Source of the DNA: Arthrobacter sp. CAN_C5
Lineage (GTDB): Bacteria; Actinomycetota; Actinomycetes; Actinomycetales; Micrococcaceae
NCBI RefSeq assembly: GCF_017875735.1
Contig: NZ_JAGGMZ010000001.1
Coordinates: 3,782,001 to 3,846,000 of the forward strand
Reading direction: 5' to 3'
DNA: 64,000 nt
Part shown: positions 8,646 through 18,171 of the stretch, one piece after another
Layout: every line of letters begins with the position of its first letter
Position numbering within the stretch: position 1 is the stretch's first letter
The notes under the pieces: generated by a model
The model's database searches: none
Seen by the model: the letters and a program-made list of their open reading frames with translations, nothing else
What the model was told of the DNA's origin: nothing
Position numbers and translations under genes: made by a program

Positions 8646-10082
8646 CTATCGGCAGCCGCACCCTGCCAGGGCGGCTGTCGCCCGGTCAATTGCCGCACGC
8701 GCCTCACCGGTGTTCCCCTCCAGTCCGCCGGCGAGGAACGAGAACACCAGCAGGCGACCTTCGGCGGTCACCACGTACCCGCTGAGCGCGGTCACCGCGT
8801 TCAAGGTCCCTGTCTTGGCGCGCACCAGCCCTGCTCCGGCCGCCGTCGGTGCATCCGGTTCATACCTCTCCTGCAGGGTGCCCGACAGCCCGGCGACCGG
8901 CAACCCGGACAGGACGGCAGTGAGGGCCGGATCACCGGAGACCGCCAAGGCCCGCAGGACCGCGGCGAGCTGGGCTGGGGAGACCTCGTTGCGTGGTGAA
9001 AGACCTGCGGCGTCGCTGACCACCAGTGACTCGGTGGGCACCGCCAGCTCGCCCAGCACCCGGTCGATGGTTTCGGTGGCCCCGCCAAAGGATGCGGGCT
9101 GCCCGCTGGCCCGTGCCGCCAGGCGGGCGAGGGTCTCGGCGAGATAGTTGTCGCTGGTCAGGAGCATGTGCTCCACCTGTTCGGCGATAGTTGCCGACTC
9201 AACGGCTGCCAGCTGCTCACCTCCCTCCGCTGGTGTCTGGGAACGGGTCACCTCCGCCGCGAACTCCAGCCCGGCGTCGCCACCGGCGAGCGCAAGGGCG
9301 TCGCGGAAGGCGGTCGCCCCCGCGAGAGCCGCATCCGGGGACCGCGTGCCCCCGGATGCGGACTCGTCGACCCAGGAGGAGTTGATGGCCAACGGGTAGA
9401 TCGGAGCGATCTCCCCGGCGGCGATGTCACCGGGGAGCCAGCCGGCGTTGAGGGTGGGGCCGACGAACAGGGTGTCGTCGACGGTGATGGTGAAGGGCGA
9501 GTCGGCGGGGTCAAGAGTGGCGACGGTTTCCTCGGCGAGGGTCTGCAACCCCGCGTGGCCGACGACCGCGTCGGGGTTCGACGCCCGGGAGGTGAGGAGG
9601 ACGTCCCCACCGGCCACCAACACCAGCTCGTTGGGCCGGTCTCCGGCGACCACAGCGGTGGTGAGCCGATGCTCCGGGTCGAGTGTACTCATCGTGGCAG
9701 CGGCGGTGAGCAGCTTCTGGTTTGATGCAGGCAGTTGGGGTTTGTCGGAGCCGCGCTCGAACAGGCTCTCTCCCGAGTCGGCGTCCATGACGATGGCCGA
9801 AATCTCGCCGGGGCCGTCGAGGACAAGCTCGGCGTCCAGCACAGCGGCCAGAAGTTCGTGGTCGGGTGCCGGTGCCGTGGGTTCCAGCGTGCCGACGACG
9901 GCGGGTGGAGTCAGCTCGGCCGGTGGCAGCTGGATTGCGGGAGTGGTGGGCGCGGGTGTGGGCTCGGGCTTTTCCAGCGCCCGCACCACCGTGGGCACGG
10001 CGGCGAAGCCCAGTGGCACGGCGAGGACCGCGAACACGGCAACCAGCAGCGCTGCAGTGATCATGCGCGCGCTACGCGCCAT
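8646..10082 (-). CDS. dacB: D-alanyl-D-alanine carboxypeptidase / PBP4
   Basis: This 478-residue exported class C penicillin-binding protein trims D-Ala from peptidoglycan stem peptides and may cleave cross-links. It has an N-terminal signal/anchor helix (residues 8-33), a Pro/Thr-rich linker, and the three serine-transpeptidase motifs: SxxK as Ser120-Asn-Gln-Lys123, SxN as Ser-Asp-Asn in TSDNYLAE, and Lys-Thr-Gly in [10 protein letters not shown]. Start ATG 10082 is preferred; a TTG at 10094 would add four residues. The gene is the first of the long minus-strand run and lies divergent to ppa, with 142 bp between starts. Confidence 0.94.
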   Translation of the reverse strand: MARSARMITAALLVAVFAVLAVPLGFAAVPTVVRALEKPEPTPAPTTPAIQLPPAELTPPAVVGTLEPTAPAPDHELLAAVLDAELVLDGPGEISAIVMDADSGESLFERGSDKPQLPASNQKLLTAAATMSTLDPEHRLTTAVVAGDRPNELVLVAGGDVLLTSRASNPDAVVGHAGLQTLAEETVATLDPADSPFTITVDDTLFVGPTLNAGWLPGDIAAGEIAPIYPLAINSSWVDESASGGTRSPDAALAGATAFRDALALAGGDAGLEFAAEVTRSQTPAEGGEQLAAVESATIAEQVEHMLLTSDNYLAETLARLAARASGQPASFGGATETIDRVLGELAVPTESLVVSDAAGLSPRNEVSPAQLAAVLRALAVSGDPALTAVLSGLPVAGLSGTLQERYEPDAPTAAGAGLVRAKTGTLNAVTALSGYVVTAEGRLLVFSFLAGGLEGNTGEARAAIDRATAALAGCGCR

Positions 10083-10224
10083 GAAAATCCCCAATCGGCG
10101 AGAGCAAAGAATTGGTTCGAGCCCACGGGATGCGTCCCAAACCTATATGTTTAAGACTAGACCGACGCGGCAGCCCCTGGGCCTCCCGCCGCGCGCTGCC
10201 CCAAGGATTCCACAGGAGTGTGCC

Positions 10225-10791
10225 ATGAACCTCGACGTCACCATCGAGATCCCCAAAGGATCACGCGTCAAGTACGAAATCGATCACGACACGCACAGGT
10301 TGCGCCTGGACCGTGTCCTCTTCACCTCAATGCAGTACCCCACCCACTACGGCTACTTCGAGAACACCCTCGGTGAGGACGGCGATCCGCTGGACGCAAT
10401 GGTGATGCTGCAGGATTTCGACCTGATTCCCGGCGTGCTGGTCGAGTCCCGCCCGATTGGCGTGTTCAACATGACCGACGACGGCGGCGGTGACGCCAAG
10501 GTGCTGTGTGTGCCCACCGACCCGCGCTTTGACCACATCAAGGATCTTTCGGATGTGTCGCCGTTCCTGCTCGATGAGATCAAGCACTTCTTCGAGCGGT
10601 ACAAGGACCTGGAGCCCGGCAAATGGGTTGAGGCAGCCGACTGGGCCGACCGCGCTGCTGCCGAAGCCGAGGTGGAAGCCTCGCTGAAGCGGTTCCAGGA
10701 TCTTGGGGAACAGCGGGAAGAGGACGAGCCTCAGGGCCGGGACGTCGACGCCGACGTCGAGAACGCAACTGCCACCCCACAGGGCCGCTAG
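10225..10791 (+). CDS. ppa: Inorganic pyrophosphatase (family I)
   Basis: This 188-residue soluble enzyme hydrolyses pyrophosphate. Family I features are visible: the N-terminal Ile-Pro-Lys-Gly-Ser-Arg-x-Lys-Tyr-Glu, Tyr-Pro-x-x-Tyr-Gly-Tyr, and the metal-binding signature Asp-Gly-Asp-Pro-Leu-Asp-Ala near residue 54. A Cys-Val-Pro-Thr-Asp-Pro-Arg segment follows. The ATG at 10225 follows CACAGGAG. The C-terminal 20 residues are acidic and extend beyond the usual ~165-residue core. The frame stays open far upstream, but that is antisense to dacB and not coding. Confidence 0.97.
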   Translation: MNLDVTIEIPKGSRVKYEIDHDTHRLRLDRVLFTSMQYPTHYGYFENTLGEDGDPLDAMVMLQDFDLIPGVLVESRPIGVFNMTDDGGGDAKVLCVPTDPRFDHIKDLSDVSPFLLDEIKHFFERYKDLEPGKWVEAADWADRAAAEAEVEASLKRFQDLGEQREEDEPQGRDVDADVENATATPQGR

Positions 10792-10830
10792 CCCCATCAA
10801 AACAACCTTTTCCGGTTGATTAGAGCGTTT

Positions 10831-10867
10831 TAGAGCATGGCTTCAGGCATACTGAAGCCATGCTCTA
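10831..10867. promoter_or_regulatory. Perfect 16-bp inverted repeat covering a start codon
   Basis: The arm TAGAGCATGGCTTCAG at 10831-10846 is repeated in perfect inversion at 10852-10867, separated by GCATA. The right arm contains the ATG (10860) of the SatD-like gene, and CATACT in the spacer and inner arm resembles a -10 box seven bases before that ATG. No Shine-Dalgarno is visible, so the transcript may be leaderless. A repressor bound here would cover promoter and start, and autoregulation by the HTH protein encoded downstream is likely. An RNA hairpin is the alternative. Confidence 0.7.
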
Positions 10868-11507
10868 CGTTTTAACCATCAATCAGCGGGACTCCCGCGA
10901 GGTCGGAGACCTCGTCGCCGACCTGCTGCGTGGTCTGCGGAACGTCGAAACGGTGGTGCCCTTCCAGCGCTCCACCGGTGATGAACTGCAGGGCGTGGTG
11001 GACAGCGCCACGACAGCGGTTGACGTCGCCCTCACAGCCCTGCGCTACCGCCGGTGGCATGTGGGAATCGGCGTCGGGGGGCTGCACTCGCCGCTCCCGG
11101 AAAATATCCTTGAGGCGCAGGGGTATGGGCTGGTCTACGCCCGGCGCGCGGTGACCAGGGCGCAGAAGACCGGCGAGCGGATCCCGCTGGCCGTCGAGGG
11201 CCCCGACTCGAGCATTGCGGCGGAGGCAGAGGCAGTGCTCCGTCTGCTGGGTCAGATTGTGTTCACGCGGACCGACGCCGAGTGGAACGTCCTTGACCTG
11301 TTGACTCCCGGTGCCCGGGGGCAGCAGAAGCTGATCGCCGCCGAACTGGGCATCACCACGCAGGCCGTCAGCAAGGCGGTGGTCCGGTCGCACTGGGTGG
11401 AGGAGTGGGCCACCCGGCCCGCCGCCGCGAGGCTCCTCGATCTGTCCTACGGCCCGGCAGCGCTGCCGCCGGGGTCCCTTCCGTATGAGCTGGCTGCCGA
11501 GCGCTGA
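10860..11507 (+). CDS. SatD-like putative DNA-binding protein
   Basis: This 215-residue protein resembles the SatD family, whose members are small proteins of unclear function often annotated as regulators. The N-terminal two thirds is an alpha/beta region with a Gly-Ile-Gly-Val-Gly-Gly-Leu segment. Residues about 155-180 form a plausible helix-turn-helix (Gln-Gln-Lys-Leu-Ile-Ala-Ala-Glu-Leu-Gly-Ile-Thr-Thr-Gln-Ala-Val-Ser-Lys-Ala). The ATG lies in the right arm of a perfect palindrome with no ribosome site, suggesting a leaderless, self-controlled gene. It lies 68 bases after ppa. The DNA-binding role is inferred from the HTH and the operator-like palindrome. Confidence 0.65.
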   Translation: MLYVLTINQRDSREVGDLVADLLRGLRNVETVVPFQRSTGDELQGVVDSATTAVDVALTALRYRRWHVGIGVGGLHSPLPENILEAQGYGLVYARRAVTRAQKTGERIPLAVEGPDSSIAAEAEAVLRLLGQIVFTRTDAEWNVLDLLTPGARGQQKLIAAELGITTQAVSKAVVRSHWVEEWATRPAAARLLDLSYGPAALPPGSLPYELAAER

Positions 11508-11542
11508 CTGGTCCGCCCGTCCTGGGATGAACACGGTGGGTG

Positions 11543-12373
11543 CTAGAGGAGGCTGCGGAGTACCTTCGCTGCGCCGTCGTCGTACACGCTCGCCGTCACC
11601 TCGGTGGCCGCTGCCAGCACTTCGTCGGGCGACTGCCCCATCGCGACTGAGCGCGCGGCCCAGATAAACATTTCGATGTCGTTGCGTCCGTCGCCGATAG
11701 CCACGGTGTGCGCCGGGTCGATGTCCAGCCTGCGGCGCAACAGCTCGAGGGCACTGGCCTTGGTGACACCGGCCGCGGCAATGTCGAGCCAGGCCGTCCA
11801 CCCCACCGAGTAGGTGACGCCGTGCAATCCGATGGCCTCGACAGCCTCACCGAACTGCTCGGCGGTGCTGTCGGTGCTGAACACCACCACCCGGACGGCT
11901 GCGGCGTCGAGCATGTCCTCGAAATCGACGGTGCGGGTTTCGGCGCCGAAGCTGGCGTCCTGGAACGGCTCGGTGGCGAGGAAGTTTCCGTCGTCGTCCT
12001 CGAGCGCATATTTGGCGGTCGGTAGCCGTTCACGGAGGGCGACGAGCGCGGGACGGGGGTCGAAGGTGACCCGGTCAAGAATCTCAAACCCCTCGGCAGT
12101 CCCGGAGTCGACGCGCAGCGTCACCCCGCCATTGGAGCACACGCTGTAGCCGCGCTCGATCCCGAGCTGCTCGATGATGGGCAAGGCTGCTCCCAGTGAG
12201 CGTCCCGTGGCAATGATGACCTCATGCCCGGCATGGACCACCGCCCGCGCGGCGTCCCGCACCTCGTCGGTCATGTGGCCGTCGTGGTCCACGAGCGTCC
12301 CGTCAATGTCCAGGGCGACAAGTTTCCGCTGGGGCTGCTGGTCCTCGATGCCGGCAGTACTGAAATTCTTCAT
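11543..12373 (-). CDS. Cof-type HAD-IIB family hydrolase
   Basis: This 276-residue cytoplasmic phosphatase belongs to the haloacid dehalogenase superfamily. Motif I is Ala-Leu-Asp-Ile-Asp-Gly-Thr-Leu (near residue 21), motif II is Ile-Ala-Thr-Gly-Arg, and motif IV is Ile-Gly-Asp-Gly-Arg-Asn-Asp-Ile-Glu-Met. The cap lies between, as in Cof/YidA proteins that act on sugar phosphates, FMN or related compounds. The substrate cannot be told from sequence. It lies downstream of serS on the same strand (43-base gap). Another HAD of the same class occurs at 32115-32927. Confidence 0.9.
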   Translation of the reverse strand: MKNFSTAGIEDQQPQRKLVALDIDGTLVDHDGHMTDEVRDAARAVVHAGHEVIIATGRSLGAALPIIEQLGIERGYSVCSNGGVTLRVDSGTAEGFEILDRVTFDPRPALVALRERLPTAKYALEDDDGNFLATEPFQDASFGAETRTVDFEDMLDAAAVRVVVFSTDSTAEQFGEAVEAIGLHGVTYSVGWTAWLDIAAAGVTKASALELLRRRLDIDPAHTVAIGDGRNDIEMFIWAARSVAMGQSPDEVLAAATEVTASVYDDGAAKVLRSLL

Positions 12374-12416
12374 TACTCAAGTGAACCAGATTCGCCGGGC
12401 AGCGAGGTAGGTGGGG

Positions 12417-13703
12417 TCAGGATGCGCGGAGCACCGGGAGGACCTCGAGCCCGCCCAGGTAGGGCCTCAGAGCCTCCGGTACGGTCACCGACCCATCGGC
12501 ATTCTGGTGGTGCTCGAGGATGGCGACAATCCAGCGGGTGGTGGCAAGGGTGCCATTGAGTGTGGCGACCGCCCGGGTGCCCTTGTTGCCCTCCGGAAGC
12601 CGTTCCCTGATGTTCAGGCGGCGGGCCTGGAAGGTGGTGCAGTTGGAGGTGGAGGTCAGCTCCCGGTAGGCACCCTGGGTGGGGACCCACGCCTCGCAGT
12701 CGAACTTGCGGGCAGCTGACATGCCGAGGTCCCCCGCGGCCGTGTCGATGACCCGGTAGGGCAGCTCCACCTTCGCGAGCATTTCCTCTTCCCAGGCGAG
12801 CATCCGTGCGTGCTCCGCGTAGGACTCCTCCTCGGTGGTGTACGCGAACATCTCGACCTTGTTGAACTGGTGCACCCTGATAATGCCGCGGGTGTCCTTG
12901 CCATGTGAGCCGGCTTCACGCCGGTAGCAGGAGGACCAGCCGGCATAGCGGACCGGGCCGTCGGAGAGATCGATGATCTCGTCGGAGTGGTAGCCGGCCA
13001 TTGCCACCTCGGAGGTACCCACGAGGTAAAGGTCGTCCTCCGCCAACCGGTAGATCTCGGCGTCGTGGGCGACGTCGAAACCGGTCCCCTGCATGATCTC
13101 CGGCCTGACCAGGGTGGGGGTGATCATCGGGACGAACCCGGCCGTGACCGCCTGATCCATGGCCATGTTGAGCAGCGCGAGTTCCAGCCGGGCTCCAACA
13201 CCCTTGAGGAAGTAGAAACGGGAACCGGAAACTTTCGCTCCGCGCTCCATGTCGATCGCACCGATCAACTCACCGATCTCCAGGTGATCCCTGGGGGTGA
13301 ATCCTTCCGTGTCAAAATCACGGGGGGTGCCGACGGTCTTGAGGACCTCGAAGTCCTCTTCGCCGCCGGCTGGGACGCCGTCCTGGATGGCGTTGGGCAG
13401 GCTGCGGAGGAGTGCGTCCTGTTCCTGCCTGGCCGAATCGGCCTGGGCTGCGGCCGCCTTCACCGATGCGGCGAGCTCCTTCACCTCGGCGAGCAACGCC
13501 TGCTTCTGCTCACCCTTGGCCTGGGCCACCCGTTTGCCGAACGCGTTCTGGTCAGCCCGCAGGGACTCGGCATGGGTGACCACTTCGCGACGGCGGGAGT
13601 CGGCCGCGATGATCGCATCCACCAGGGCTTCATCGGCGCGGCGGGCGCGCTGCGAGGTGCGGAATTTCTCGGGATTGTCGCGGAGTTCATTTACATCGAT
13701 CAC
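12417..13703 (-). CDS. serS: Seryl-tRNA synthetase
   Basis: This 428-residue class II synthetase charges tRNA-Ser. The N-terminal ~110 residues form the long antiparallel coiled-coil arm that grips the tRNA, rich in Ala, Glu, Lys and Arg. Motif 2 is seen in the [11 protein letters not shown] stretch with GIIRVHQF following. Motif 3 is visible in Leu-Asn-Gly-Thr-Leu-Ala-Thr-Thr-Arg. Translation starts at GTG 13703, giving Met-Ile-Asp-Val-Asn. It diverges from the lipid-kinase gene with only 73 bp between starts. Confidence 0.97.
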   Translation of the reverse strand: MIDVNELRDNPEKFRTSQRARRADEALVDAIIAADSRRREVVTHAESLRADQNAFGKRVAQAKGEQKQALLAEVKELAASVKAAAAQADSARQEQDALLRSLPNAIQDGVPAGGEEDFEVLKTVGTPRDFDTEGFTPRDHLEIGELIGAIDMERGAKVSGSRFYFLKGVGARLELALLNMAMDQAVTAGFVPMITPTLVRPEIMQGTGFDVAHDAEIYRLAEDDLYLVGTSEVAMAGYHSDEIIDLSDGPVRYAGWSSCYRREAGSHGKDTRGIIRVHQFNKVEMFAYTTEEESYAEHARMLAWEEEMLAKVELPYRVIDTAAGDLGMSAARKFDCEAWVPTQGAYRELTSTSNCTTFQARRLNIRERLPEGNKGTRAVATLNGTLATTRWIVAILEHHQNADGSVTVPEALRPYLGGLEVLPVLRAS

Positions 13704-13776
13704 CCGCCAAGACTATCAATGGGCCGGGTCGGCTTTTGCCCGCGATACTTCTCCGGGGGATACGCTGAGGGGCAGC

Positions 13777-14877
13777 ATGAAACTCCGCCTGATCCTCCTG
13801 ATGACCCTGGCCCTGGCTGCGGCGGCTTCAGCAGTGAGCTGGCTGGGTGTCCGCCGCCTGCATTCCCCGAAGCATCCCACCCCTGCCGCTGCACCTCCCC
13901 TACCGGCACCGAACGGACCGCAGCGGGTGGCCCTGGTGTTGCACCCCGGGAAACTCAATGCCAGTGCTGCCCGCCGGCTGGTCGAAGCGGCCTGTTCCGA
14001 CGCGGGGTGGGCCCCGCCCATGGTCCTTGAGACGACCGTGCTGGATCCGGGATACGGGCAGGCAAGCCTGGCGTTACGGGACGGGGCCGACGTCGTCATC
14101 GCGGCTGGCGGTGACGGGACTGTGCGAGCTGTTGCCCGGGCCATGGCCCACCAGGACGCGGTGCTCGGCATTGTTCCGCTGGGGACGGGGAACCTGCTCG
14201 CGCGGAACCTGGGGATCCCGGTCTCTGATATCGGGGCGAGCGTGCGCAACGCCCTGCATGGCACTAGCCGCCGGATCGACATGGGTCGGGTCGCGCTGCG
14301 CAATGACAGGACCGGGACGCATACCGACCACGTTTTTCTGGTGATGGGAGGCGTGGGGCTGGACGCGGTGGTGGTGGCGGCCACCAAGGACGACCTGAAA
14401 GCAAAGTTCGGTTGGCTGGCCTACAGCGAGGCGGGGTTCCGGAGCCTACCGGGGAGGCGGCAGCGGATGCTGATCAGCCTCGATGGTCAGCCAGCGCAGT
14501 CCAGGACGGTCCACAGCGTCCTGTTCGCCAACTGCGGGAGACTCCCCGGAGGCATCGAACTGATTCCAGATTCGACCATTGATGATGGCTATCTGGACGT
14601 GGTGGTGATGAGTCCACGCAGCATTCTCGGCTGGATCTGGATGGGTGCCACGATTGTTCTCCGGCCACGGAAGGCCATTCCGGTGATCAATTATTACCAG
14701 GCCCGCCGGTTAACCGTCACGGTTCCCGATCCGACCCAGACCCAGCTCGACGGCGACCTGTCGGGCGCCGTCACTTCGCTGGACGTGCTCATCGACCCTG
14801 GCGCGCTGATCGTCCGGTCGCATCCTGGACTGGACCGTCAGCGCACCAGGGCGGTGATGCGCAAGGTCAGGGGTTAG
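13777..14877 (+). CDS. Diacylglycerol kinase family lipid kinase
   Basis: This 366-residue protein has the DAGK catalytic fold: GGDGT at residues 111-115, PLGTGN at 134-139 followed by Leu-Leu-Ala-Arg-Asn-Leu-Gly, and the later Gly-Gly-Ile-Glu-Leu-Ile-Pro and Asp-Gly-x-Leu-Asp-Val-Val motifs. An N-terminal helix (residues 3-25) followed by a Pro-rich linker makes it a membrane-anchored form, or possibly a signal peptide. ATG 13777 follows GAGGGGCAGC. Substrates of relatives include diacylglycerol, sphingosine-like lipids and phosphatidylglycerol precursors. The specific lipid here is unknown. The 3' end overlaps the convergent small acidic gene by 4 bases. Confidence 0.9.
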   Translation: MKLRLILLMTLALAAAASAVSWLGVRRLHSPKHPTPAAAPPLPAPNGPQRVALVLHPGKLNASAARRLVEAACSDAGWAPPMVLETTVLDPGYGQASLALRDGADVVIAAGGDGTVRAVARAMAHQDAVLGIVPLGTGNLLARNLGIPVSDIGASVRNALHGTSRRIDMGRVALRNDRTGTHTDHVFLVMGGVGLDAVVVAATKDDLKAKFGWLAYSEAGFRSLPGRRQRMLISLDGQPAQSRTVHSVLFANCGRLPGGIELIPDSTIDDGYLDVVVMSPRSILGWIWMGATIVLRPRKAIPVINYYQARRLTVTVPDPTQTQLDGDLSGAVTSLDVLIDPGALIVRSHPGLDRQRTRAVMRKVRG

Positions 14878-15275
14878 CGGGAGCCCTTTTCTTCCGAGGG
14901 CTCGCCACCCTCCTGGATCGAGGGGACGCTGTCGGCGTCGGTGTACTCGCCCTGAGCCCCGGTTCCGTCCGCCGGATCCTCTTCGATGTCGGTGTACTCG
15001 CCCTCTTTGGCGGGGTCCTGCTCACCGGTGAAACCGCTGTCGGTGGCCCCGTGCTTCTGCGCACCGGTGTAACCGCCGCCGGGCACAGGCTCGAGGTTCT
15101 CGGTGTCCGAGTCGGGGAACTCGCCCTTTGCCTGGCTGTTGATCAACTGCTGCTCCTCGGAGAACCTCAGGTCGTTGGCCTGGTCTCCCGCGTCTCCACG
15201 GTAGTTTTCGTCGGAGGTTGCTCCGCCGCCGTCGTTCGGGGTGACGTCGTGTCCTGTATTGCCCTGCTCGCTCAT
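14874..15275 (-). CDS. Acidic, low-complexity protein of unknown function
   Basis: This 133-residue hydrophilic protein is rich in Gly, Asp, Glu, Ser and Thr, with no hydrophobic core, and is predicted to be disordered. It contains repeated Gly-Glu-Tyr-Thr-Asp units (two copies plus related Gly-Gly-Tyr-Thr-Gly and Ser-Gly-Phe-Thr-Gly). The ATG at 15275 has AGAGGCG upstream. It begins Met-Ser-Glu-Gln, as does the 53-residue acidic protein at 22437-22598, and both lie at the 3' side of metabolic genes. This composition is typical of small actinobacterial stress or desiccation proteins, but no function is established. Confidence 0.75.
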   Translation of the reverse strand: MSEQGNTGHDVTPNDGGGATSDENYRGDAGDQANDLRFSEEQQLINSQAKGEFPDSDTENLEPVPGGGYTGAQKHGATDSGFTGEQDPAKEGEYTDIEEDPADGTGAQGEYTDADSVPSIQEGGEPSEEKGSR

Positions 15276-15359
15276 GATGCGCCTCTCGTTGCGGTGTGCG
15301 CCGAACCCTGGCGCCTTGAGTGAAGCCTACTGATGAACCGCTTCCAGTGGGAAGGATCG

Positions 15360-16334
15360 CTACGCTTTAAGCAGCCCGCGAACAGCCTTTTCGGACGCCG
15401 AATAGCTGGCGATCTCAATCACCTCACCGGCCATGAACCGGTCGACGAGCCGGGGGTCAACATAGGAGCGTTTGGCGACCGCAGGTGTGTTGCCAAGCTT
15501 CTCCGCCACTGCGCGCATTGTCGCCGCAACGGCCTTCTGCCGGGCGGTCTTGGTGGTAGCCAACAGGTCACTCCGGGCGAGATCCATTGCCGCAACCACT
15601 GTCGCCTGCCAGGTCCGGAAGTCCTTGGCGGTGAACCCTTCGCCGGTGACCTGTCGGAGGAACCCGTTCAGCTGCGAGGCATCGACGCGGTGCCATTCGC
15701 CGTCGGGCGTGCGGTAAGCAAGCGCAGTGTCGGCCTGCTCGCGTTTCAGCATCGGCCGCATGGCCGCCGACAGGTCGGCGTCTTCAAGCGTGGATTCCCA
15801 CTGCTGGCCGCTCTTCCCGGGGAACTCGAAGGTGACCATGGCGCCCTTGATGCGGACGTGCTCCACCTGCAGTGTGGTGACCCCAAAGGACCCGTTGGTC
15901 TCCGCGTACTGTTCGGAGCCAATCCGCAGCGATCCCGAGTCGACAATCCGCAGGGCGGCAGCGAAGGCGCGTTCCCTCGGCAGACCCTCGCTGCGGAGGT
16001 GTGAAGTGATCACTCGGCGGGCGGCGGGCAGCTTTTCCCCGAACTCGAGGGCACGATCGAACTTCTCGCGGTCCTTCTTCGCCCGCCAGGCCGTGTGATA
16101 GACGTACTGCCGGCGGCCCGCGGCGTCAGTACCGAGTGCCTGGATGTGCCCATTGGGGTAGGGCGCGATCCAGACATCCTTCCAGGCCGGCGGAATGGCC
16201 AGGTCCTTGATGCGCCGAAGTTCCCCGGCATCCCGCAGCGGTGTCCCGTCGATGGTGCGGTAGCTGAATCCCTTACCGTGACGGCGTCGGGTGATTCCCG
16301 GCTTCTCACAGTCGCTGCGGCGGAGTCGAGGCAT
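15360..16334 (-). CDS. DNA topoisomerase IB
   Basis: This 324-residue eukaryotic/poxvirus-type topoisomerase relaxes supercoils through a 3'-phosphotyrosyl intermediate. The N-terminal domain carries Tyr-x-x-x-Ala-Trp-Arg-Ala-Lys-Lys-Asp-x-x-Lys-Phe. The catalytic arginines are seen in SLRIGSE (Arg137) and KDFRTW (Arg240). The nucleophile is Tyr291 in AKRSYVDPR. Length and motifs match bacterial TopIB proteins, which are common in Arthrobacter, Mycobacterium and radiation-tolerant bacteria. The gene stands alone, 25 bases of leader to an ATG at 16334, with the DUF72 gene upstream on the same strand. Confidence 0.95.
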   Translation of the reverse strand: MPRLRRSDCEKPGITRRRHGKGFSYRTIDGTPLRDAGELRRIKDLAIPPAWKDVWIAPYPNGHIQALGTDAAGRRQYVYHTAWRAKKDREKFDRALEFGEKLPAARRVITSHLRSEGLPRERAFAAALRIVDSGSLRIGSEQYAETNGSFGVTTLQVEHVRIKGAMVTFEFPGKSGQQWESTLEDADLSAAMRPMLKREQADTALAYRTPDGEWHRVDASQLNGFLRQVTGEGFTAKDFRTWQATVVAAMDLARSDLLATTKTARQKAVAATMRAVAEKLGNTPAVAKRSYVDPRLVDRFMAGEVIEIASYSASEKAVRGLLKA

Positions 16335-16412
16335 GGTGGTGACCTTTCCGGATCGAGAAGATCAGCCTACTGCCCACCTGCTGTGCTGGCACTCACCGTT
16401 CTTCGTCGGCCG

Positions 16413-17144
16413 CTACCCCTGACCGAGGATTGCCCGCAGGGTGTCGGCGTTCCGCACCGCGTTGCCGCCGCCGTCGTTGTTGAAGTAGACGTACACGTCC
16501 TTGCCTGCCCACTGCCACTCGCGGATCCGGTCCGCCCACCAGGACAGATCGGCCTCCGAGTAGGAGCCGCCGTAGAGGTGATGGTGGTCTGGGCCGTGCA
16601 TCCGCAGATACACGAAGGGCGCAGTGGCTCGGAGAACGCAGGGCAAGAAAGCGCCACTCATGACGCAGTAGGCGGCGCCGTGGCGTTCGAGCAGGGAGTA
16701 CACCTCCTGGTGGTCCCAACTGGCGTGGCGGAACTCGACGGCCACCCGAATCCAGTCCGGCAGCAGGCCAAGGAAGTATCCGAGCCGCAGATCGTCACGC
16801 TCCAGGCCAGGCGGAAGCTGCACGAGCAGGACGGCACGTTTGTCGCCGAGTTCATGCCAGCAGGTGATAATCCGCTGCACCCAGACCTCCGGCTCATACA
16901 GTTTCTTGCCGTGCGTGAGCCCTCGGGGCGCCTTTACTGAGAGGAGAAATCCGTCCGGGAGCCTCCGGCGCCATCCAGCGAACGTCGTGTCGCGTGGCCA
17001 CCGGTAGAAGCTGGCGTTGAGTTCGACGGTATCGAAGCGCTGCACATAGTAGCCGAGCCGCCTGCCCGCCGCAGTGCCGGCCGGGTACAGAATGTCATTC
17101 CAGTGGTCATAGCTCCACCCGGAGGTACCAATGTGTAAGCCCAT
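16413..17144 (-). CDS. DUF72 domain-containing protein
   Basis: This 243-residue protein belongs to the DUF72 (YecE) TIM-barrel family. The start Met-Gly-Leu-His-Ile-Gly-Thr-Ser-Gly-Trp-Ser-Tyr-Asp-His-Trp is the family signature, and Leu-Asn-Ala-Ser-Phe-Tyr-Arg-Trp-Pro, Val-Glu-Phe-Arg-His-Ala-Ser-Trp and Tyr-Leu-Arg-Met-His-Gly-Pro follow in order. Near the C-terminus is the Val-Tyr-Val-Tyr-Phe-Asn-Asn-Asp motif. The family is widespread, with possible nuclease or isomerase-like structure, but no confirmed activity. It stands alone on the minus strand between topIB and pheA. Confidence 0.93.
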   Translation of the reverse strand: MGLHIGTSGWSYDHWNDILYPAGTAAGRRLGYYVQRFDTVELNASFYRWPRDTTFAGWRRRLPDGFLLSVKAPRGLTHGKKLYEPEVWVQRIITCWHELGDKRAVLLVQLPPGLERDDLRLGYFLGLLPDWIRVAVEFRHASWDHQEVYSLLERHGAAYCVMSGAFLPCVLRATAPFVYLRMHGPDHHHLYGGSYSEADLSWWADRIREWQWAGKDVYVYFNNDGGGNAVRNADTLRAILGQG

Positions 17145-17203
17145 GTCCAGCTCAGGGTAACCCAGGGCCCGGCGAATTTTCAGTTCGGACCGGTGGTGCT
17201 CCC

Positions 17204-18145
17204 CTACTCCGTCTTCAGGAGGGACTCCACCCAGATCCGCGCGGCCCGGAACGCCTCGTCCGAGGTGTGCCGGGCAACCGTGTGCTCACGCCGATCCGCC
17301 CTGGCGTAGGAGCCCAGGAACCGGAGTTGGGGGCTGATTCGGTGCAGGCCCTTTAGCGCATCGGCGACCCGGGAATCGGAAATGTGGCCTTCAGCGTCGA
17401 TGCTGAAGAAGTAGTCTCCGAGGAATTGGCCGGTGGGCCTGGATTCGATCCTGCTGAGGTTGACTCCTCGCGCGGCGAACTGATCGAGGATTTCCATCAG
17501 GGCGCCCGGATGGTCCTCGGGCAGCGGGATCACCAGGGTGGTCTTGTCGGCACCGGTCGGTGCCGGCAGGAGGGTGGGTCGACTAACCAGGATGAAGCGG
17601 GTCACCGCGTCTGCCACATCGCCGATGTGGCTGCCAAGCACCGTCAGTCCCAACCGTTCGGCGACAAAGGGCGAGCAGATCGCGGCGTCGTACGGGCAGT
17701 CCGGTTCCAGAAGGCCCACCGCGGCTGCAGCAGTGGACGATCCGGGAAGATATTCAGCCTGCGGAATATGTTGGGTGATCCACACCTGGCACTGTGCCCA
17801 CGCGTGTCCGTGGGTGGAGATTGTCCGCACCTCGGCCAGGGGCAGCCCGGGCCTGGCGACCAGGACAAAGGTGATGGGAACCAGCACTTCCCGGATGATC
17901 CTCAGCGGGTCGCCCTGCGCGATGGCATCGAGGGTGGCGCTGACCCCGCCCTCCACGGAGTTCTCAATCGGCACCATCGCGGCATCAACCGCGCCAGTCC
18001 GCACCAGGTCCAGCGCGGAGTTCACGGTGGGTGCAGGGACTCGCCGGGCGGCAGCGGCCCCGGGAACCTGTAGCAGGGCTGCCTCGGTGAACGTGCCCTC
18101 GGGGCCGAGGAAAGTGTAGGACACCTCTGGGACGGACGTGCTCAT
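17204..18145 (-). CDS. pheA: Prephenate dehydratase
   Basis: This 313-residue enzyme converts prephenate to phenylpyruvate in phenylalanine synthesis. The N-terminal PDT domain begins with Phe-Leu-Gly-Pro-Glu-Gly-Thr-Phe-Thr-Glu (12-21), has Met-Val-Pro-Ile-Glu-Asn-Ser-Val-Glu-Gly-Gly-Val and the catalytic Asp-Ala-Val-Thr-Arg-Phe-Ile. An ACT regulatory domain follows (Leu-Pro-Glu-Asp-His-Pro-Gly-Ala-Leu and Asn-Leu-Ser-Arg-Ile-Glu-Ser-Arg-Pro), implying feedback control by phenylalanine. No chorismate mutase is fused. ATG 18145 is preceded by GAAGGAAACC. It follows the rhodanese gene by 26 bases and may share its transcript. Confidence 0.96.
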   Translation of the reverse strand: MSTSVPEVSYTFLGPEGTFTEAALLQVPGAAAARRVPAPTVNSALDLVRTGAVDAAMVPIENSVEGGVSATLDAIAQGDPLRIIREVLVPITFVLVARPGLPLAEVRTISTHGHAWAQCQVWITQHIPQAEYLPGSSTAAAAVGLLEPDCPYDAAICSPFVAERLGLTVLGSHIGDVADAVTRFILVSRPTLLPAPTGADKTTLVIPLPEDHPGALMEILDQFAARGVNLSRIESRPTGQFLGDYFFSIDAEGHISDSRVADALKGLHRISPQLRFLGSYARADRREHTVARHTSDEAFRAARIWVESLLKTE

Positions 18146-18171
18146 GGTTTCCTTCACGTGGCGGTTTCCTC

